DNA of 64,000 nt from Silene latifolia (lineage: Eukaryota > Streptophyta > Magnoliopsida > Caryophyllales > Caryophyllaceae), in the NCBI RefSeq assembly GCF_048544455.1, contig NC_133536.1, forward strand, positions 165,836,825-165,900,824, read 5' to 3'. The translations under genes and the position numbers were made by a program. The notes beneath the pieces are model-generated. The model saw only the letters and a program-made list of their open reading frames with translations. It searched no databases and was not told the origin of the DNA. Positions within the stretch are counted from its first letter, which is position 1. Each line of letters starts with the position of its first letter. Shown here piece by piece: positions 58,920-64,000 of the stretch.

Positions 58920-59021
58920 CTGCAAAGGAAACAAAGCAAGAGTTAAGTAGAAGAAATAAATCAAAGTTTAAAAAACAGAAACATTGAGAGCAGAGATGGG
59001 CCTCACACCGACCCCACTCAC
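58920..59021 (-). other. Probable intron of the antisense gene
   Basis: GTGAGT at 59021 and TTTCCTTTGCAG ending at 58920; 102 bp, pyrimidine-rich 3' end. It has no stop and is a multiple of three, so the frame stays open whether or not it is removed. Confidence 0.55.
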
Positions 59022-60190
59022 CCTGTGCTAGGGCCGGTATGAGGCCGACATGGCAAAGCGGCTCATCCTGGAGGATGATCTGCGTTGGGGGAATCCATCT
59101 TTTCGGCACCCCACTCTTGTCCGCCTCAAAGAGCCTCATCGCCAGCCTCTCATCCTCCTTAAGAGGGACCTTGCGGCATCCATCTTGAGCTTTTTCCGGT
59201 GACCCATCCGTCGTGCTCCGCCTTAGTCTCACACCGCAAATTAACTTGGTGCTTTGAAAGAAGCGGGCGGCGGATAGTCATTCGGCACCTTAACGTACAC
59301 CCACCGATCTCTCCAATCCTTGCAAGAAGTAAGTTTGTCAACAGAGACATAACCCCGCTCCATTTGCACACCGTACCATCCGACGCGCCAAATTGATGGC
59401 CGGAGGTGATGAAGCCGACGGAATAAATTCACCGTTGGGGCCTCTCCCTTGAAGAGACAAAGTCGACAAAGCCGACTATTGTCCTCACAAACCAAACGGG
59501 TGCGGTTGGGCAACAAAGAACGTTCATGGCCTTAATGATGGCCATAACGTACTCATTCAATGAAACCGGAGCCCATACTCCAAGTGCCGCATGTATACGC
59601 CGATGTGACCCGGGGGAGGGCAACAGACCGCCTGACCCTCCTCAGGGATAACAATGGTGTATCCCCTGCCAAAGAAAAAATGGCCCTCGAAAAATGTCTC
59701 GCCGGAACAGCTGGCGAACTTATGGGTCCAAGCACGGTCAAGGCGGACCTTACAGGCGTCGCCGTGATCCATAACGTACTGCCTCCCCTCATTAGGACGA
59801 GCCTTTTCAGTGTCATCACCAAAATCATCTGCGTCGTGATCGACATCATCGTCATCTTCCCATTCCTCCAAAACTTGAGGATCAACTTCGGGAGAAGGAG
59901 ACCTAGGGCCCCCAAACCTTATCGGGATGGCATCTAGTATCCCCTCCCCATCAAGACGCGACGGGGAACCCCCCGGCGCAGAGGCGCTAGTCCCAGCATC
60001 AGCAGAAGACATGATAGCAATGATTATTTAACAAAAATAAGAAGTGAGGAAATTTGCTTGTTTACCTTGAAGAAAAACACCCGCCGGAGTAACAACTCTG
60101 AAAATTAGAAGACAAAGAAACCCTTGAAAGTTTAGAGAGAAGAAAATTTTGGTGTGTGAATTTGGTGGCCAATTTCACGGAATAACTGTC

Positions 60191-60200
60191 CTATTTATAG
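60191..60200 (-). promoter_or_regulatory. TATA box of the antisense gene
   Basis: Minus-strand CTATAAATAG lies about 180 bp before the ATG at 60012, outside the LTR. Suits transcription from near 60165. Activity is inferred. Confidence 0.55.
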
Positions 60201-60681
60201 GGAAAAGCCCATGAAGAAGGACCAATCAGAGAACAGCCCATGAAGCGCCAGCCAATCAGCAAACAGACACGTGTCAGACATGCAACCATGGAAAGTCAAT
60301 CGTCGCAACAGTCAAACGTCAATCAATGCAACAGTGACCAAGCGTCTTCAACACGCCCCTTCATATCTCTGCCTATTCATCTTCCTCAACAAATTCCTAG
60401 GTATCTACTCTCCGCCGGCCGCACGATCGACCAAGCTACATAGCACCGGCCGGGGGCAATCAAAAACAACCGGCACTCTCAACCATGGTCTCGGCCAGCG
60501 TCACTTTCTCTTCCACATCGGATGCCCTTTATACATCCATGCGGAGGGGGGATATATATGGTACGGCCTAATAAGAACCAGGTCGAGATAGACGAAGCCG
60601 ATGCAGAAAAATTTTGCAACATTATTTGCGCAGAATATACGCTCAAGCATACATCGGAGCCCATACCACGGCATAGACTAC

Positions 60682-60694
60682 GCTGGGGGCAAAT
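60682..60694 (+). other. Polypurine tract
   Basis: GCTGGGGGCAAAT directly before the 3' LTR. Confidence 0.65.
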
Positions 60695-61270
60695 TGATGG
60701 GGCATATTCTGCACCGCTGACCAAGTCAACACATTGAGCAAGGTCAAGGATATCCACAGCAAAGTCAACGACTTAGACAATCTAGCCGATGCCACCCATC
60801 GGCCTGTCACCTTGGTCTCGGCCTGGCAACCAGCCAGCCGGGGCACATACCCGCGTACTCATATCCAAGACCCTCGGCCGGCCTGCCATGGGTCCATCGG
60901 CCGAGGGTAGAACGGTCTTTCCACCTGCTAGCCACTTGGCCACTACGTGACAAAAGGTGGAAGTCTATAAATACTCCTCAATCTTCATTGAGGGAAGGAT
61001 CCACATTCTAACCTAAGAATTACTATTCATCTGGTAATATCTCCCTTATCTCTCTACAATACGCATTTAGCCAAGTAACAACTTATCCCTCTAAGTTTAC
61101 TGACTTGAGCGTCGGAGTGAGTACGCTTGGCACAAAGCCGAGCCCTCAGTTCGCTCATTGTTGCAGGAGAGGCCGAGAGGAGCGATAAAGACCAGAGGGA
61201 CTGCACTCAAGAAATCATTCTACAAGCCACGGGTGGTAACAATACTTGCTCTGGAATTACACCCGGAACA
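60695..61270 (+). mobile_element. 3' LTR of the gag-protease element
   Basis: Pairs with 52832-53413. Differences: one fewer CTTGGCCA repeat, an altered stretch at about 60800-60845, and a handful of single bases. Confidence 0.9.
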
Positions 61271-61468
<198 letters not shown>

Positions 61469-63203
61469 AGACGGTAATTATAATAATGATAATAATACAT
61501 CGTACAATACATGTCTACGCTCCCACCTACCACTATACCCATCCTAACCTTATTCACACAAAATCACAACAGAATCCTCCACCCATCAAATTAGAAGAGA
61601 GAAAGAGAGATTAGAAGAAAATGGAGATTTCGTCCCTCCGCCTTGAGATCGTAAGGTAAAACCGTCTTATACTTATTTATATATTATTTAATTTATACCA
61701 TTGACCCGCCTCGAACTTGACCCACCTTAGGACCGTTGTTGACCACCCTTGGACCACCGTTGACCACCCATACACGGGTTTGACCGAGAGTTTATACCAT
61801 GTTTATTGTGCTGTTTTTATACCGTCTTAAAGCTGCATTTTCACCCTTGTTTCATGACCGACTTGGGCTGACATTGGGTGGTTGTTGACGTGGGGTGTAG
61901 GGAGGACAACGTGGTGGTCGTGGGTGGTGGTTTAAGTGACGGTAAGCGGTATTTTTAGGTCGATTTTGTAGGGGGTACGAGTTGTGTCATTTTTGTTGTT
62001 GGTTGTCTCTAGTGGCCGTGTTTTGGGTTGTGGTTGCCGTGGTGAGTGTCAAGGCTTTCGGATGGATCCATCATGTTCAGGGGAGGCCATGGTGATGGCC
62101 ATTGGTGGCTGGCATGGTTGTTTTGGTGGTTTTTAGTGGGTGTATGTCGGGTGGTGTTATTGTTGTCGGGCTGTTTTATTGCTGCGATTTGTCGAGGTTA
62201 TGACTGCTGTTTAGGGGCCGTGGTGATGTATGTGGTGGGTTAGTGTGGTGGTGTATGGTGGGGGTGGTGGTCGTGTTTGTGGGCTGTTTCGGGGGTGTTT
62301 CAGGGGTGGTCCAAACACGGGTTCAACCGTGTATTATGGGGGTTATGGGTAGCATGTTTAAGACGGGTTTTAATTATTGTATAATGAGTTGAGCCGGGAT
62401 TTGAACCAAGTAATTGGCGGGTAGTTGAGTCGGGATGAGAATTTAATTATATTAAATTATATAACCGTAATTTAGTTAGATTAGTTAGTAATTAAATACA
62501 TTTAATTATTATATTTAGGTGACGGTTTTTGTGGAGTATTATTAGCCGGATTTTTTACGGAGTATGCTAAAAGGTATGTTAATCCTACTCAGTTTTAATA
62601 TATTTGAATGGTCATGTGAGTCGTATTTTAATGGTCATTGCATAATAACAAGATATTGGTTAATTGCAGTGAATGAGTCGGTAACTGGCATGTTATACGG
62701 TATCTTGCATTTATTGTATTGTCTTGTATGTCGGAGGACATGGTGGATTACTTGTTGTTATGGAAACGTAAGGCGGTTGGTAGACTGTCTTTTGCTTGAG
62801 TCGCCTCTTGGAGCTGCCCACTCCAAAAGGGATGTGCACATTAATGGCTCGAGTTACAGAGGGATTCGTGTGGTTGAGACACGACGTCTGGCAGGGGATC
62901 CGGTTGGCTTTTGGACCCGGTACGTCTGGGTCTCGGTACCTGTTTGTGGTTATTGGTATGTCTGGGCGTGTCCCGGTACCAGTGTGGTTGTCGATATGCT
63001 GGGCGTGTCCCGGTATCGTGGTGGTAATGGGTACGTATAGGCGTGTCTGGATACCGATGTGGTGGTTGTTTGATAGCGTCTCATTCATATCTTAGTCATG
63101 TTGCATACTCACACATTTTGAGTTGTGTCACACTTTATTTATTGAAACTTACGTTTGCGTGTCTATGTAAATGTCACCTATTTCCGGGGTGGCCTGTGTC
63201 GAT

Positions 63204-63228
63204 CCATATGATATTTTCGATCATATGG
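63204..63228. repeat. Conserved CCATATGAT hairpin in the LTR
   Basis: CCATATGAT and ATCATATGG, perfect 9-bp arms around a 7-nt loop; the same hairpin with a changed loop lies at 50482-50506. Confidence 0.85.
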
Positions 63229-63505
63229 AGAGAAGGTTAAGTACAGGTTTTGCTTGTTGACGTGATCAGGATTTGGGCCACGCCTTGGACTCAGAGTCGA
63301 GTAGCATAACATAGATGACATAGATGGTAGTCGACTTGTAATTTGTATAGTTCACATTTAGTTATTTTTTTTTTGGTTTGTAATCGCTAAATTTGTTTTT
63401 TATAATAAATGTTTCTTAATTGTATCTCCGATTTACCGCCTCGGGAAACCATGACGGTAACATCTCTCAATTACCTTGGCCGGGTAAGAAGGGGGTATTA
63501 CAAAG

Positions 63506-63517
63506 TGGTATCAGAGC
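63506..63517 (+). other. tRNA-Met primer binding site
   Basis: TGGTATCAGAGC three bases after the LTR end, marking the start of the internal region of the outer gypsy element. Confidence 0.85.
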
Positions 63518-64000
63518 GACGATTTTGGAACCTAAACCAATGAACCAAAATGAATCTAGGAGTGTCTAATATAATGAACCTGATATGACTACAATAGGAG
63601 ATCGGTTTTGGGTGAGAAGGATCTCTCATTTCAAAACTAGATCTGATTGTTTCGGTTGGTCACTACGTGGGTGGTTACAAGTCAGGAAACATGAAGTGAA
63701 ATGTTGCATGATTATGCTTGTGTTATAGTTTTGTTGACCATCTTCCATGATATAAATGTTTTGTGGTAAATGATAACATGTGATAGTTGAAATGATGGAA
63801 TTGGAATGTCTACTTGAGTGAGATATATGTGACGCGAGTATAAGATTGTTTCATATGAAATGCATTTATTTGTATAAGTGTTGCGTGTTTGAATATGATG
63901 AGTTTTGAAGGCGTAATTTGCATAGTTTATAGGATTCTTGCATGATATAATTGTTCATATGATATGTGATAACATGTAGGAGTTGGATGAAAGTAATGAT
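63518..64000 (+). other. Untranslated leader of the outer gypsy element
   Basis: No open frame of note; gag would lie beyond the window. Confidence 0.5.

Larger units (their letters stand above)
57394..60012 (-). pseudogene. Antisense gene of the Retand-like element (PF04195-like)
   Basis: Starts MSSADAGTSASAPGG (60012) with an acidic stretch. A conserved block follows: FFEGHFFFGRGYTIVIP, PPPGHIGVYMRHLEYGLRF, LNEYVMAIIKAMNVL, GEAPTVNLFRRLHHLRP, GWYGVQ, CKDWRDRWVYVKVPND. I associate this with the 'putative gypsy type transposon' family (PF04195), seen in antisense ORFs of Tat-like elements. Indels break the frame near 59563 and 59480, and there are stops near 59241. A 102-bp GT-AG intron fits 58920-59021 (GTGAGT, TTTGCAG). 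The C-terminal third (58449-57394) is a long Ala/Glu/Lys coiled coil with a 63-bp internal duplication, ending at TAG 57394. Role unknown. Confidence 0.7.

Noticed and set aside
62046-63095. Val/Trp/Gly-rich + strand frames in the gypsy LTR
   Set aside because: Low-complexity GT-rich sequence; frames do not align with the homologous LTR.

Overview
This is 64 kb of plant nuclear DNA made almost entirely of transposable elements nested in one another. I found no intact host gene, rRNA or tRNA. The evidence for a plant is Ty1-copia and Ty3-gypsy LTR retrotransposons with tRNA-Met-type primer sites, Tat-type gypsy elements with a second RNase H, plant L1 LINEs with a zf-RVT domain, a DD39D mariner-like transposon, a CACTA terminus and a Stowaway-like MITE. 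The gag-protease element at 52.8-61.3 kb, with its tandem repeat and antisense gene, recalls Retand of Silene. That makes Caryophyllaceae a reasonable but unproven guess.

Layout. 1-3473: decayed copia pol, its LTR, and a primer-site-like sequence directly after the LTR. About 4.8-17.0 kb: a Tat-like gypsy element on the minus strand. It has a 2.4-kb 5' LTR (14616-16994), a primer site, gag-pol (13821-7037), and an opposed, spliced 'plant mobile domain' ORF (4997-6495) with its own TATA box; its 3' LTR is missing. 17.0-20.5 kb: Athila-like gag-protease remnant. 20.5-21.2 kb: Ulp1-protease-like fragment. 21.2-23.0 kb: LINE fragment. 23.0-26.8 kb: a probable LTR interrupted by a solo LTR, which is itself interrupted by a solo LTR of the same family. 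27.7-30.3 kb: a LINE piece, a CACTA end, a possible Helitron end and a MITE. 31006-35564: a mariner-like element with perfect 27-bp TIRs and TA duplications, carrying a transposase pseudogene and an intact opposed 154-codon ORF. 36.95-38.88 kb: LINE 3' half with a 601-codon ORF.

39580-48487: a complete copia element on the minus strand with 1072-bp LTRs and CATAT target duplications. 48.9-64 kb: gypsy LTRs inserted into one another, a copia solo LTR (50570-51850, CTTGG duplications), and a huge ATT microsatellite. That microsatellite is split by a full gag-protease gypsy element (52832-61270) with an opposed antisense gene. The outer LTR ends at 63502, followed by its primer site; its internal region runs off the window.

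The genes do not form a host pathway. They are replication modules of separate elements, mostly broken by nonsense mutations and indels. The recurring theme is opposed accessory genes: both Tat-like elements and the mariner-like element carry an ORF reading against their main gene. The mariner accessory ORF, the opposed genes, the gag-derived tandem repeat and a pairing-preserving LTR hairpin are the observations most worth following.
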